This document shows positions 1 through 9,982 of a stretch of DNA of 64,000 nucleotides, one piece after another; within the stretch, counting starts at the first letter, position 1; each line of letters begins with the position of its first letter. The notes beneath the pieces were generated by a model. It worked only from the letters and a program-made list of their open reading frames with translations. It made no database searches and was not told the origin of the DNA. The stretch covers positions 4,626,858 through 4,690,857 of the forward strand of contig OU342633.1 in NCBI GenBank assembly GCA_910589415.1, written 5' to 3'. A program made the translations under genes and the position numbers. The stretch is from Malachius bipustulatus (Eukaryota > Arthropoda > Insecta > Coleoptera > Melyridae).

Positions 1-10
1 AATATTCGAG

Positions 11-682
11 GTGGAACCTTATATACAAAAAGTTAGACAATGTCTTAAATGTCTGAGATATGGACATCTGAGCACTACGTGCAAGGGCAAGGAAAGATGC
101 AGCAACTGTGGTGGGGAACACGCAAATAAAGACTGTAATAAGAGTGGAACCTTCCACTGCATACTGTGTGAGGGAGACCACTCCGCAACAGACAGAAAAA
201 ATTGTCCAGAGTTCGCTAAACAAAAACAAATCAAACATATAATGGGCACAGAGAACTTGTCTTACAATGATGCAAGGAATAAATATAAGGTGTCATACGC
301 GACTGTCTCACAAGAGACGAAATCACCAAAAACTATTTCAAAAAACAAATTCACGAGCCCCCATACATTTCTCCCACCTGAGACAGGACCAACAAAACGG
401 AAAAAGATGGACACTAACAAAGACCCAGATCCAGTTCTACAACTGCACAAACAAATACTCCAGACCCCTTACGTATCAACAACTCCAATAATAAATCCAT
501 ACCACCCTAACTATACAGCGATACAACCTCGAGAAAAACAAGTTATAACTCAAACACTAACAACATTTTTAGTAGAAATACTATACAAACTGGAAAAAAA
601 AATACTAAACACAGATCAAATAAACCAAATGATAGGGACAAAGCTACACGAGATTCTAAACAGTCCACAACATTCAATATAA
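11..682 (+). CDS. LINE ORF1 gag-like protein, C-terminal part
   Basis: Nucleic-acid-binding ORF1 protein that packages the LINE transcript. The visible 223 residues contain three zinc knuckles in a row: CLKCLRYGHLSTTC (about residues 11-24), CSNCGGEHANKDC (30-42) and a third beginning CILCEGDH (50-64). The rest is lysine-, threonine- and proline-rich and ends in a stop at 680-682. The methionine at 11 is probably internal, because knuckles normally sit in the C-terminal half of these proteins and the frame reaches the window edge. ORF2 starts only 5 bases after the stop, so the downstream frame is probably reached by re-initiation. No break is seen. Confidence 0.8.
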   Translation: MEPYIQKVRQCLKCLRYGHLSTTCKGKERCSNCGGEHANKDCNKSGTFHCILCEGDHSATDRKNCPEFAKQKQIKHIMGTENLSYNDARNKYKVSYATVSQETKSPKTISKNKFTSPHTFLPPETGPTKRKKMDTNKDPDPVLQLHKQILQTPYVSTTPIINPYHPNYTAIQPREKQVITQTLTTFLVEILYKLEKKILNTDQINQMIGTKLHEILNSPQHSI

Positions 683-687
683 ACATT

Positions 688-3600
688 ATGCAATGGAATT
701 GTAGGTCAATAGTAAAAAACAAGGGATATCTAGAAAAATTTGTGAATGAAGAAAATATTAATATAGCGATCTTAAGTGAAACTTGGCTAAAACCACACTA
801 TAATTTCAAATTAAACGGTTTCAATATAATTAGGGCAGATAGAAACGACGGCTACGCCGGAGCTGCTATTCTGATTAATCAAAAAATTCCTTTTTATCCA
901 ATAAATAATTTCTATAAACTGGAAAATACAATGTGTACAGGTGCGAAAATAGTTGGTACAAATAAAGTTGTGAATATATACTCAATATACGTTCCCCCAA
1001 ACACTAGAATATCATCCAATCAATGGGGAAACTTTTTCAGATCATTGAAGAGACCTTTCATACTAGGGGGCGATTTTAACGCCCACCACCAAACCTGGGG
1101 ATGTACAGAGTCAGACTACCAAGGAAATAATTTACTCTCAGCTATGGAAGATGAAAACATAATTTTCCTAAATGATGGCTCCCCAACGCTTCTATTAAAT
1201 CCATTAAGTAGAACAAAATCAGCTATAGACCTAACATTAGTATCCCCCAATATTTCTCCGACGTTAAACTGGACAGTTCTTGACGAAACACTAGGCTCAA
1301 ATCACTTTGTAGTTAAAGTTAATAGTTCAATCAATTGCTCGGACTATGAAGATAAAGATTATAGGAAATGGAATCTCAGCAAAGCAGATTGGAAACTTTT
1401 CTCTACGGAACTTTGTAAACTTATAACTTCAAACCAGGAAGAGGATTGGGACTATGTTACATTTGTCGAGTTCCTAAACGAAGCATCCAACAAGTCTATC
1501 CCTCGGAGGTCCCAGGCTACCAATCCGAAGTTCCGCAAACCTTGGTGGAACGAAAATTGCAAATCCGCTATTGAGAATCAAAGGAAATCAATGAAGGACT
1601 ACAAAAGAACTCCAAATCTTCAAAACTTCATCAAGTACAAAAGAAATCTGGCCCTTGCAAAGAGGGTAATTCTAGAAAGCAAAAGAGAATGCTGGAGGGA
1701 GTACTGTAATTCATTAAATAGAAACACGCCTATAAAAGAAATATGGACAAAGGTGAAAAGAATTAAAAGCACATATGCTCCTTCAAGGTCAACACCAAAC
1801 CAGGAACTGTTAAAAAATGAATTTTTTTACAAACTGGCTCCATGTTGGGTCCCGGAGAATTTGAAAATCAATCACCAAAACGCTGAAGTTAGTAGTACGG
1901 CACATGAATTGCTAGAAAATTTCTCACGAAAGGAATTGGAAATAAGTTTGCAAAACAGAGTAAATAGCTCTCCAGGTCTGGATAATATACATTATCCCAT
2001 GTTATATAATCTAGGATACACGGCCAAGGGCAAATTACTGAACATATTAAACCAAATATGGCAAAAAGGGGAAATTCCAAAAGACTGGAAAAAATACCTT
2101 ATTATACCTATAGCAAAACCGAACAAAGACCCAAACCTAGCTTCCTCCTATAGAGGAATTGGTCTGGCATCATGTGTGTTGAAAACTTTTGAGCGAATGA
2201 TAAAAAATAGACTAGAAAAGTGGCTGGAAATAAATAAAAAACTATCCGATACCCAATATGGATTTAGAAAGAATAGGTCTACAATGGAAAATGTAGCGCA
2301 TTTAGTCTGCGATATCTATGAATCCTTTTCAAACACTAACAATCTGGTTGCTCTATTTGTTGACGTTGAGGGGGCCTATGATAATGTAAATCTAAGAATA
2401 CTTCACAATAAGATGACAACGATTGGAATCCCTCCAGAGTTCTCAAATAGAATAACAAGCCTCTATCAGGACAGAGAAGTTTTCTTGAAAATCAATGGAG
2501 AAATAATCGGACCCAGAGTGGTCAATATTGGATTACCACAGGGTAGCATCATTAGCCCGATACTGTATCTGGTTTATACTCACGAGATAGACTCATATGT
2601 TGATGGTATAGAGGTACTACAATTTGCAGATGATATATGCATGTATGCAAAGAATTGCAGATTAGAAGACGGAATCAACAAAATGAATACGGAGGTAGCC
2701 GGCTTGAGAGGCTGGTTATCTGACCTAGGTCTCCAGATATCTGAAAAAAAATCAAAAGTATGCATATTTTCGAGAAAACACCAAAGCAGTCCGGAGAGAA
2801 TAAATTTGGATGACATAGAATTTGCAATAGAATCCAATATAACATATTTAGGAATAACATTAGATAGAAAATTGTTGTGGAAAAATCATCTGGAACGACT
2901 TTCAGCCAAATTGGAAAAGTCAACCAATATTTTAAGAGCTACATGCCACACTAAATGGGGAACAGATCCAGCAACAGCATTATTGATCTATCGAACATAC
3001 ATTAGAGCCATAGCGGATTACGGATCCATTCTATATGATCAAGCGGCCAAAACGCATCTAAATAAAGTCAATACAGCTCAAAATAAATGTATTAGACTAA
3101 TACTCGGGACCTTAAGATCTACCCCGATAACAAATATGATGAGCGAGATAGGAGAAATGCCTCTCAAATACAGAAGGAGAAATCTCACAAATCGATTTGT
3201 ACTAAAGTTATTCAGTCACAACAGTACTTTAATAGACAAATTGCATCGACTATACATTGCAGACCTGACACAAAACTATTGGCAGAAGAAAAAGTCCCCA
3301 CTATTGACTGAGGTATATAGGGAACTGGTAGAATTTAGAGATGCCATACAAACCAGCACAGTTCCGTTAGCGTTGAGCAGAGAAAGCTATACCAGTTCTG
3401 GAGTAAAGTATATCAATAGCTATGAAAATTACCCGGAACAGATACGAAATAAAATGATTGAGCGCGATTTGGAGGAAATGAGAAATAGAAACAATGCATA
3501 TTGTATATACACGGACGGATCTAAAAATAAGGAGGGTACGGCGTACGCTATATATGTTCAAGAAAATGGTTACAAAAAACTCATCAAACTAAGAGATTTT

Positions 3601-4368
3601 ATGTCCATTTTTACTGCGGAGCTAATCGCAATGTTGGAAGCTTTGAATTATGCAAACACATGTCAACAACAAAATTTTATGATAATATCTGATAGCAAGA
3701 GCGCATTACAGAGTATACAAAGAATGACGGGCGGGAGACACCACAACTATATCGTAAATAGAATCCTAATAGAATTAAATAAAGCCAGAAACAAGGGTAA
3801 AAAAGTCTCCTTAGTGTGGGTCAAAGCGCACTGTGGAGTAAAAAACAACGAAATAGTAGACAAAATGGCAAAAGAATCCATACGAAAAGGAACGCTAGCA
3901 GAGTATAAATACCCTTGGCAAGACATAATGGTTCGCATGAAAGATAGGGTAAGTAGTATATGGTCGTCAGAATATACCAACAGCACAAAAGGATTATTCT
4001 ATATTAAAAATATACAAGAAACTCCTCTCAGAAATTCCTGGTTCAAAAATATGAATTTGAACAGAACAGAAATAACTACGGTAACTAGACTGAGATGTAA
4101 CCATGGACGGGTACCCCAACACTTAAACAAAATAGGATTGTCAGACTCCCCAAATTGCCGTTGTGGAGAAATGGGGGACGCGGAACATATGATTCTTAAC
4201 TGCAGTCTGAACTCTAACGAAACAGATAGATACACGAAAGACATATATTACAATGACAATAACACTATTACCCTACCTTTCAACCTCACACAAATTCTAA
4301 GAACCCCCAACGCAGATGAATTAAAAAGACTGGTCAGACATATAAAAAACAGCAATCTGGACATTTAA
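688..4368 (+). CDS. LINE ORF2: endonuclease, reverse transcriptase, RNase H
   Basis: Intact 1226-residue polyprotein that nicks the target and copies the LINE RNA onto it. An apurinic-type endonuclease comes first: the start MQWNCRSI, a catalytic ETWLK glutamate near residue 32, GGDFNAHH near 128 and a C-terminal SNHF histidine motif near 210. The reverse transcriptase follows, with FVDVEGAYDN near residue 557, GLPQGS near 615 and the active-site FADD near 646. RNase H shows YTDGSK (about 941), TAELIA, SDSKSA and WVKAHCG. A CCHC motif (CRCGEMGDAEHMILNC) lies near residue 1160. All catalytic residues I looked for are present. Assigned to the I group from domain order; a neighbouring RNase-H-bearing clade is the alternative. 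Confidence 0.88.
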   Translation: MQWNCRSIVKNKGYLEKFVNEENINIAILSETWLKPHYNFKLNGFNIIRADRNDGYAGAAILINQKIPFYPINNFYKLENTMCTGAKIVGTNKVVNIYSIYVPPNTRISSNQWGNFFRSLKRPFILGGDFNAHHQTWGCTESDYQGNNLLSAMEDENIIFLNDGSPTLLLNPLSRTKSAIDLTLVSPNISPTLNWTVLDETLGSNHFVVKVNSSINCSDYEDKDYRKWNLSKADWKLFSTELCKLITSNQEEDWDYVTFVEFLNEASNKSIPRRSQATNPKFRKPWWNENCKSAIENQRKSMKDYKRTPNLQNFIKYKRNLALAKRVILESKRECWREYCNSLNRNTPIKEIWTKVKRIKSTYAPSRSTPNQELLKNEFFYKLAPCWVPENLKINHQNAEVSSTAHELLENFSRKELEISLQNRVNSSPGLDNIHYPMLYNLGYTAKGKLLNILNQIWQKGEIPKDWKKYLIIPIAKPNKDPNLASSYRGIGLASCVLKTFERMIKNRLEKWLEINKKLSDTQYGFRKNRSTMENVAHLVCDIYESFSNTNNLVALFVDVEGAYDNVNLRILHNKMTTIGIPPEFSNRITSLYQDREVFLKINGEIIGPRVVNIGLPQGSIISPILYLVYTHEIDSYVDGIEVLQFADDICMYAKNCRLEDGINKMNTEVAGLRGWLSDLGLQISEKKSKVCIFSRKHQSSPERINLDDIEFAIESNITYLGITLDRKLLWKNHLERLSAKLEKSTNILRATCHTKWGTDPATALLIYRTYIRAIADYGSILYDQAAKTHLNKVNTAQNKCIRLILGTLRSTPITNMMSEIGEMPLKYRRRNLTNRFVLKLFSHNSTLIDKLHRLYIADLTQNYWQKKKSPLLTEVYRELVEFRDAIQTSTVPLALSRESYTSSGVKYINSYENYPEQIRNKMIERDLEEMRNRNNAYCIYTDGSKNKEGTAYAIYVQENGYKKLIKLRDFMSIFTAELIAMLEALNYANTCQQQNFMIISDSKSALQSIQRMTGGRHHNYIVNRILIELNKARNKGKKVSLVWVKAHCGVKNNEIVDKMAKESIRKGTLAEYKYPWQDIMVRMKDRVSSIWSSEYTNSTKGLFYIKNIQETPLRNSWFKNMNLNRTEITTVTRLRCNHGRVPQHLNKIGLSDSPNCRCGEMGDAEHMILNCSLNSNETDRYTKDIYYNDNNTITLPFNLTQILRTPNADELKRLVRHIKNSNLDI

Positions 4369-4505
4369 GCATATAAGTAGAAAGTAAACCATAGAAAGAA
4401 ATTAGTATACAAGTAAAGTGGTGTAGAATACTGTCTCAAATTAAAAGTATCATAAATTATTGGGAAATAGGCGGATGGACGTAGTTTCCGTAGCCAAAAC
4501 ATTCG

Positions 4506-4520
4506 ACACACACACACACA
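4506..4520 (+). repeat. (CA)n microsatellite
   Basis: Seven to eight CA units between the 3' UTR of the LINE on the left and a second gag fragment on the right; it may mark the junction of the two elements. Confidence 0.8.
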
Positions 4521-4526
4521 GGTAAA

Positions 4527-4831
4527 TAAGGTATGTATTGGTTGGGAGCGCTTCCCGGTCTACGAGGATTTATCGATTCCATGCTGCTTCAATTGCCAAG
4601 GGTTTTATCACAAGAAACAAGATGCAAGAAGAAATTGGCTTGTCCCCTCTGTAGTGAGGAGCACGAGCAGAGAGACTGTCCAGGCAGAAAGAGAGTTTGC
4701 ATAAATTGTGTCGTCTCAAATAACAAATTCAAGTTGAAGAATAATACTAACCATCATTCGACAGATTTGAGGTGCCCCACACTGCAATATCAGATTAAGT
4801 TGTTGAAAAACAAAATCGATTATTGTACTTT
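4527..4831 (+). pseudogene. Gag/ORF1 zinc-knuckle fragment of a second LINE
   Basis: Two frames together give a run of cysteine and histidine motifs typical of insect LINE ORF1 proteins: CFNCQGFYHKK, then CPLCSEEHEQRDC, then CINCVVSNNKFK, a histidine/cysteine spacer and CPTLQYQIKLLKNK. The first motif is in another frame from the rest, which puts a one-base shift near 4620. The fragment stops exactly where the LTR-like repeat begins at 4832, so it was cut by that insertion or by its recombination. No partner endonuclease or reverse transcriptase of the same element was found. Confidence 0.65.
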
Positions 4832-5690
4832 GTAATGAAGTCGTGAATTTTCGCCTTCATTTAACTTTTGATTTTGTCATTTTCATTTCATTTTTCATAA
4901 ATAGCGAAATACATCATTCCGTAGGTAGGTATATTAAATTGTTCCAAATTATTATTAATTTTATAAAATCATTCAAGATATCGCGTTTTTTATACACAAG
5001 AGAAGTTTTAAAGAACTAAATCGAGGCAGTTGGCTTCGTATTCGAGCAATTTATCAACCACTATCAGTTGATAAAAACGCCAAAATGCACCGGCCCGGTG
5101 ATAGCAAATTTCAAATCATCTTTTTATACACAGCGTTCTTCTCAAAAAAGGGCAGATAGCCGGAGAATTGATAATGAGTCGCTATAAAAGCCGTCGGATT
5201 ATTTTTGAAAATTAACTTGAAAATTCGACTTCATCGAGTGCACCTCGTGAAGAAGAACGCTCTAACCGCCGAGTTTATTTCGCAAGTCGTGCCTAATAAA
5301 TCAAGAAAATTAGTTTCGTGAATAAGTTTGTGTTCCGACCGAGAAAGACCGCATCCGATCGTAAGGTAGGCGCCATTTAATTCATTCCGCATTTATTTAC
5401 TTGGTACTGTCGTCGTCATTGTCATCCATCATCACTCATCCCCTTCTGCTTTCCACTACCCCCCAACTGCATTCCCGTTATAGCTCACTACTGCAAACAA
5501 GGTAAGGTTGCGTTCTTGGGACGTCGTTACAGGCTTGGCTTTGGTCAGGGGTAATTACGTCTCGGGTCACAACCGGTCCGGTGTGCGCGGAGTGGCACTC
5601 GCACTAGCAAGCGGTCCCCCGTCACCGTCTGCGATTTCAGGCTCGGCTTTGGTCGGGGGAAATCACGGAACGAGGACGAGACTAGCATAA
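4832..5690 (+). mobile_element. LTR-like repeat, copy 1 (3'-truncated)
   Basis: Begins TGTAATGAAGTCGTG, as does copy 2 at 8423, and the two are nearly identical for about 520 bases. Both contain a TATA box (5183-5190 here) followed by the same leader. Copy 1 has about 215 bases (roughly 5352-5568) that copy 2 lacks, and it loses similarity after 5690. The TG start, the promoter and the primer-binding-site-like sequence after copy 2 suggest a retrotransposon LTR. No coding region is attached to this copy. Confidence 0.6.
5183..5190 (+). promoter_or_regulatory. TATA box of the LTR-like repeat, copy 1
   Basis: TATAAAAG in a GC-richer context, conserved at the same place in copy 2 (8786-8793). 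A Pol II start would be expected about 30 bases downstream. Confidence 0.55.
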
Positions 5691-6194
5691 TAAAATAATA
5701 AAACGAAGTAATTCTGTGAAACGTCATAATTATACCCGAAGCCGGACGGTCGACAGTCGACTTCAGTCGAGTCGAGCTCGTGCTCGGCTCAGTCGGCTCA
5801 AACGTCAGAAAAAAAGTTGGATTATTGCGAGGTAAACAAAAATAATTATTATTCCGTATTGAAATTTGAATATTGAACACAAGGATAATAATTATAACCA
5901 TATAGGTCTAGGTACATAAAGGAATCCAACATCTTATATTTTTATTATTAGGTAGGTATTAGTGCACAGTTTTAGGTACCTACCTACAATGACCTACATA
6001 ATTATTTAACATTCAACTTCTGACTGACTGGCATCATCATTAACAGAAAATGAAAAAATTGACCAAGCAGGGTCTAGCAAGAGGTAGGTAGATGTTATCA
6101 TTAATTTTATAACTTACTTACAAACTTTTATAACGTTTTTAATTTTGATTTTGCGATGATTAGTAGTTTAGTTACATAATTATTATTTTATCCT
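5691..6194. other. Non-coding AT-rich stretch
   Basis: No gene seen. A patch at 5745-5800 is rich in overlapping GTCGAC/CAGTCGA palindromes; the rest is AT-rich with short GTAGGTA-type repeats. Confidence 0.5.
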
Positions 6195-6217
6195 TCTTCT
6201 TCTTCTTCTTCTTCTCC
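6195..6217 (+). repeat. (TTC)n microsatellite, LINE tail
   Basis: Seven or more TTC units; read on the minus strand this is a (GAA)n tail directly after the LINE 3' UTR. Confidence 0.7.
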
Positions 6218-6677
6218 TTTTTTGGCTTCTACTTATGTACTTAGTTAGCCTCACTTCTTTTACTAATTTTCGTTTTGGAGCCGACTGTATATCTCTATAC
6301 GTCTGGAACTGGGTCCATGGTCTGCTTCCGTTAACTTTCTTCCTCTATTGTTACTACATAGCACTGTTCGGTATGGGTGGATAGACGTATACTGTATACT
6401 TATTGAACTCTTGCAATCTTCTCTGTACGGGGAGATTGTTAGTAAAACATCACAACAAAGGACAAACTTTTCTCTCTCTGCGGCATTCACAGAGCCTTGG
6501 ACAATACCGAAATATGCCTTGGATAGGTTCCCGGGATCTAGGAGGGCAAATAATAACAATAGTAAAGGATTAATACATCGATATAGGTAAGCGTCTTTAA
6601 TTCCTAGATACAGTTTTCCAACTGTAAAATTCAAAGTAAATATATCATATTTCCCTATATACTGACGTGGTTGTATA

Positions 6678-8422
6678 TCAGGTAGTGATTGAGTATTTTC
6701 GAGATTTTGAATTGATCCCTAATATGACTGATACATCATTGATGGGGGCTGGTAGACCTTCATCTATAAGTTTTTGGTATATATCCCAATGATCAATTCT
6801 ATTAATAGGACATTCGAAAAGTATGTGATTCAAATCTTCTAATTGTCCACATTCGCAGTAGGGGTCGGGGACTATCCCCAACTTGAAAAGGTGCTTTTTC
6901 ACGTTGCAGTGGCCCGTACGCATTCTTATTATAGTTGTGCAATGTCTACGGTTAACCCAGGGGATTTCTAAGTACCAGGGCTTTGCTGGAAAATGGTCCT
7001 GTATACCTATGTACCACTTAGCTTTTTTCGGATCTTTCCTTTGCCATTCTTGGTGCCAATCTTCTCTGATTTTATTATTTAATGTCGGGAGGATGTCTAC
7101 TTTGTCCAGTGCTATTCTCCTGAGTGAACCCGTTGAGCAAGCTTCCTTTGCCAGGTCGTCGGCTACCGAATTACCTTTTATACCTGTGTGGCTTGGAATC
7201 CACACCAATTCAATTTCTATATCGGCATCTTTTGCTTCTAGTATCATTCTATTCGTTAATAGGGTTATGTAGGAAGTTTCCGTTTTGAAATTGGATCCGC
7301 AAATACTTTGTATCGCTGATAATGAATCTGAGAAAATTACGCTCTTATTAATATTTCTTTCCAACACATAATGGCATGCTTTGTTGATTGCAATTATTTC
7401 TGCCGTACAGATTTGTGTGTCCGGATAGAGTTTGCACATATATTTATATTTGTCCTTTGGGGCGTAAACTCCTATGCCTACCTCCCCTGTTTCTTTTTTT
7501 ACTGATCCATCAGTGAAAATGGTGAACCACCCCTTCCAATGCTGATCTATCATTTCCAGGAACTCTTGGTCATTCTGCTCTCCCTTCTTCATGTTTGTGC
7601 GTGTGAATTCTTTGTTTTCTATTTGGATGTCCAATTCAAATTCAAAACTGCTGGGAATTTCTGATTTATGTAGTGTGGTTTCCACCGTTTGGGTAAATTT
7701 TAACGCGTGTATTATGTATGGCTCATCCTTCTTCTTCCAGTAACCCTGTTTGTTCACCACATAATCTCGCAATTTCTCCACTACTTCAAGTATCGGATTA
7801 TATTTGGTCGCTTTTAGTTTGAGGAGGTATTTACTTGCCAGCCATATCCTTCGGTGGTTTAGGGATGGTTCAGCACATTCAGCCGGCAAGGCTTTTATCG
7901 GGGTACTTTTCATACAGCCGGTGATAATTCTTAATCCTTGATACTGAGTTTTGTCCAACTGTTGTAGGAGGTATTTGGGAGATGGCTTGAAAAAGATGCT
8001 TCCCCAATCTAGGTGCGCTCGAACTATTCCATTGTACATCATTTTAAGTATTTGTGGGTCTGCGCCCCACCAGGGGCCGCGACTTACTTTCATGATATTT
8101 ATCCCTCTTTGCGCTTTTCTTATGTTATCCATTATGTGATCTTTCCAATGTAGGGTTTGGGTAACTGTAGTGCCTAGGTACTTTATCTTGGTCTTCCATG
8201 GGATCGCTTCTGCGTTGTAGTATACATTGGGGTATTCGGTCTTACATGTTCCTTTTCTAAATATCATTGCCGCTGACTTTGCCGTATATATTTTAAAATT
8301 TAATTCTTTCAAATTTTCTGCCAATGTTTCTAGTGCGTTGTTCATTCTATTTATCAAGTCACCTATTTGTTTCCCTGTAATTAATATAACCAGATCGTCC
8401 GCATATTGAAGTGTTTTGATAT
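6678..8422 (-). pseudogene. LINE ORF2 3' half: reverse transcriptase end, RNase H, CCHC
   Basis: One open frame from the truncation point to the stop at 6678, about 580 residues. The reverse-transcriptase active site QYADDLVIL lies at about 8381-8407, followed by the thumb region (KYLGTTVTQTLHWKDHI, YNGIVRAHLDWGS). RNase H has FTDGSVKK, TAEIIAINKA, FSDSLSAIQS and WIPSHTGIKGNSVADDLAKEA. The terminal motif CECGQLEDLNHILFEC is CCHC. Endonuclease and the first half of the reverse transcriptase are missing, so it cannot move on its own. No stop interrupts the remaining frame, which points to a fairly recent truncation. Confidence 0.8.
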
Positions 8423-9912
8423 TGTAATGAAGTCGTGAATTTTCGCCTTCATTTAACTTTTGATTTTGTCATTTTCATTGCATTTTTGATAAATAGCGAA
8501 ATACCTAATTCCGTAGGTAGGTAAGTATATTAAATTGTTCCAAATTATTATTAATTTTATAAAATCATTCGAGATATCGCGTTTTTTATACACAAGAGAA
8601 TTTTTAAAGAACTAAATCGAGGCAGTTGGCTTCGTATTCGAGCGATTTATCATTTATCAACCACTATCAGTTGATAAAAACGCCAAAATGCACCTGGCCG
8701 GCGATAGCAAATTTCAAATCATCTTTTTATACGCAGCGTTCTTCTCAAAAAAGGGCAGATAGCCGGAGAATTGATAATGAGTCGCTATAAAAGCCGTCGG
8801 ATTATTTCCGAAAATTAACTTGAAAATTCGACTTCATCGAGTGCACCTCGTGAAGAAGAACGCTCTAACCGCCGAGTTTATTTCGCAAATCGTGCCTGAT
8901 AAATCAAGAAAAATTAGTTTCGTGAATAAGTTTGTGTTCCGACCGAGAAAGACCGCAGTCACAACCGGTCCGGTGTGCGCGGAGTGGCACTCGCACTAGC
9001 AAGCGGTCCCCCGTCACCGTCTGCGATTTCAGGCTCGGCTTTGGTCGGGGGAAATCACGGGACGAGGACGAGACTAGCGAAACACCCCCTCCCCCCTCGC
9101 TGCTCACACAGGTCGTTCTCTGGAGGCGTCGCTTCAGGCCTGGCTTCGATCAGGGGTCACGACGACTTGAAGTAAGACTTGGGAGTGTGCAGGAGGTCTA
9201 CTCGTTCCACTCACACCGCCGTTAGGTAACAAAGGCCTCGCTCTCAACCTCGATTTCAGGCTTGGCTTTGGTCAGGGGAAATCGTAGGCTGCGCGCGGCG
9301 CCTGGTACCAGTCAAATATCAGCCCTTACCTGGAGTCCTATACCCACGTACTCTTAACCGCCGTATAAGACGACGCGTCACCGCATGGCCTCACCACGCC
9401 GCCGAAGTAAGATTTGTGTTATCCGCCGGTCTTAAACTCTCAGTCGCTCATAGTCAACCACTCTCACCGGTTTAACGCTTTGCTCTGCCCGTGCGACAGT
9501 GCCCTTGTACCTGTCACTCCGTGTAATATTTATCATTTAATAATATATTGTCATTCCTGCTCGCCTGCTGCGTCAGGCCGCGTTCTGTCGCAATTAATAA
9601 GTCTGTTAATAAATCACTGCTATTATTATTTGACCGTGTTTATAATTTCACCGCTCCTTGGAACCGTTTCTACTCGCCTACAACTTAGCTCCGCGGAAGT
9701 GCCATTTACATCGGGGAGCGCTTAAAGCCCGCTCTACCGAGTACTCAATTTGGCGATAACCTCATCTGACCCCTGGCATATTCCGTTTCTCCATTGAGCT
9801 GCCCCGGGACAAGGGCACGACAACCGTGCCACTCAACGTGACACGAATAACTGGGAAACAAGAAACCTGCGAGTGTATATTTAGTTTTTCCCCGGGGAGT
9901 AAACCCCCAACA
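8423..9912 (+). mobile_element. LTR-like repeat, copy 2 (candidate full LTR, ~1.5 kb)
   Basis: Starts TGTAATGAAG and ends CCCCAACA, so TG...CA borders are possible. A TATA box lies at 8786-8793. Six bases after the end comes TGGCGCCCGAGG (9919-9930), which resembles the tRNA-Lys type primer-binding site of many LTR elements. A motif of about 30 bases, TTCAGGCTTGGCTTTGGTCA and variants, occurs three times (9026-9060, 9132-9160, 9253-9283). The DNA behind it is a LINE rather than gag/pol, so this may be a solo or broken LTR. A 5' UTR belonging to the LINE is the alternative. Confidence 0.5.
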
Positions 9913-9918
9913 AAAATC

Positions 9919-9930
9919 TGGCGCCCGAGG
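9919..9930 (+). promoter_or_regulatory. Primer-binding-site-like sequence
   Basis: TGGCGCCCGAGG shortly after the putative LTR end. The TGGCGCC core is the 3'-end complement of lysine tRNAs used by many LTR elements; a chance match is possible. Confidence 0.35.
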
Positions 9931-9982
9931 AAACCGTCCGTGTAGGAGTTCCGACCGCCCAGTGAAATAGCATCACAACTTA

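Larger units (their letters stand above)
1..4505 (+). mobile_element. I-clade non-LTR retrotransposon (LINE), 5' end outside the window
   Basis: Two closely spaced reading frames: a gag-like ORF1 with three zinc knuckles, then ORF2 with endonuclease, reverse transcriptase, RNase H and a terminal CCHC motif. RNase H after the reverse transcriptase together with this ORF1 type is what the I group of LINEs shows. ORF2 is uninterrupted, so the copy is fairly young. The 3' UTR starts at 4369; its exact end is uncertain, and I place it near the (CA)n run at 4506-4520. The 5' UTR and the start of ORF1 lie left of the window, so completeness cannot be judged. Confidence 0.85.
6195..8422 (-). mobile_element. 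LINE with RNase H, 5'-truncated
   Basis: Minus-strand LINE running from 8422 down to a (GAA)n tail at 6195-6217 (seen as a TTC run on the plus strand). The coding part keeps the end of the reverse transcriptase, RNase H and the CCHC tail; 6218-6677 is 3' UTR. The 5' side ends just upstream of the YADD motif, exactly at the TG of LTR-like copy 2, so that insertion or an associated deletion removed the front. RNase H places it with I-group LINEs. Confidence 0.8.

Noticed and set aside
5750..5800. GTCGAC-rich palindromic patch as a replication origin or regulatory array
   Set aside because: Short, irregular, single occurrence; nothing ties it to a function.
5508..5901. Open frames on both strands over the LTR-like repeat (60 and 118 residues), and the similar ones at 8904-9225
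   Set aside because: They overlap on opposite strands and follow the GC-richer LTR sequence; low-complexity text without family resemblance.
6263..6634. 123-residue open frame on the minus strand
   Set aside because: It lies in the 3' UTR between the LINE stop codon and the (GAA)n tail and has no recognisable domain.
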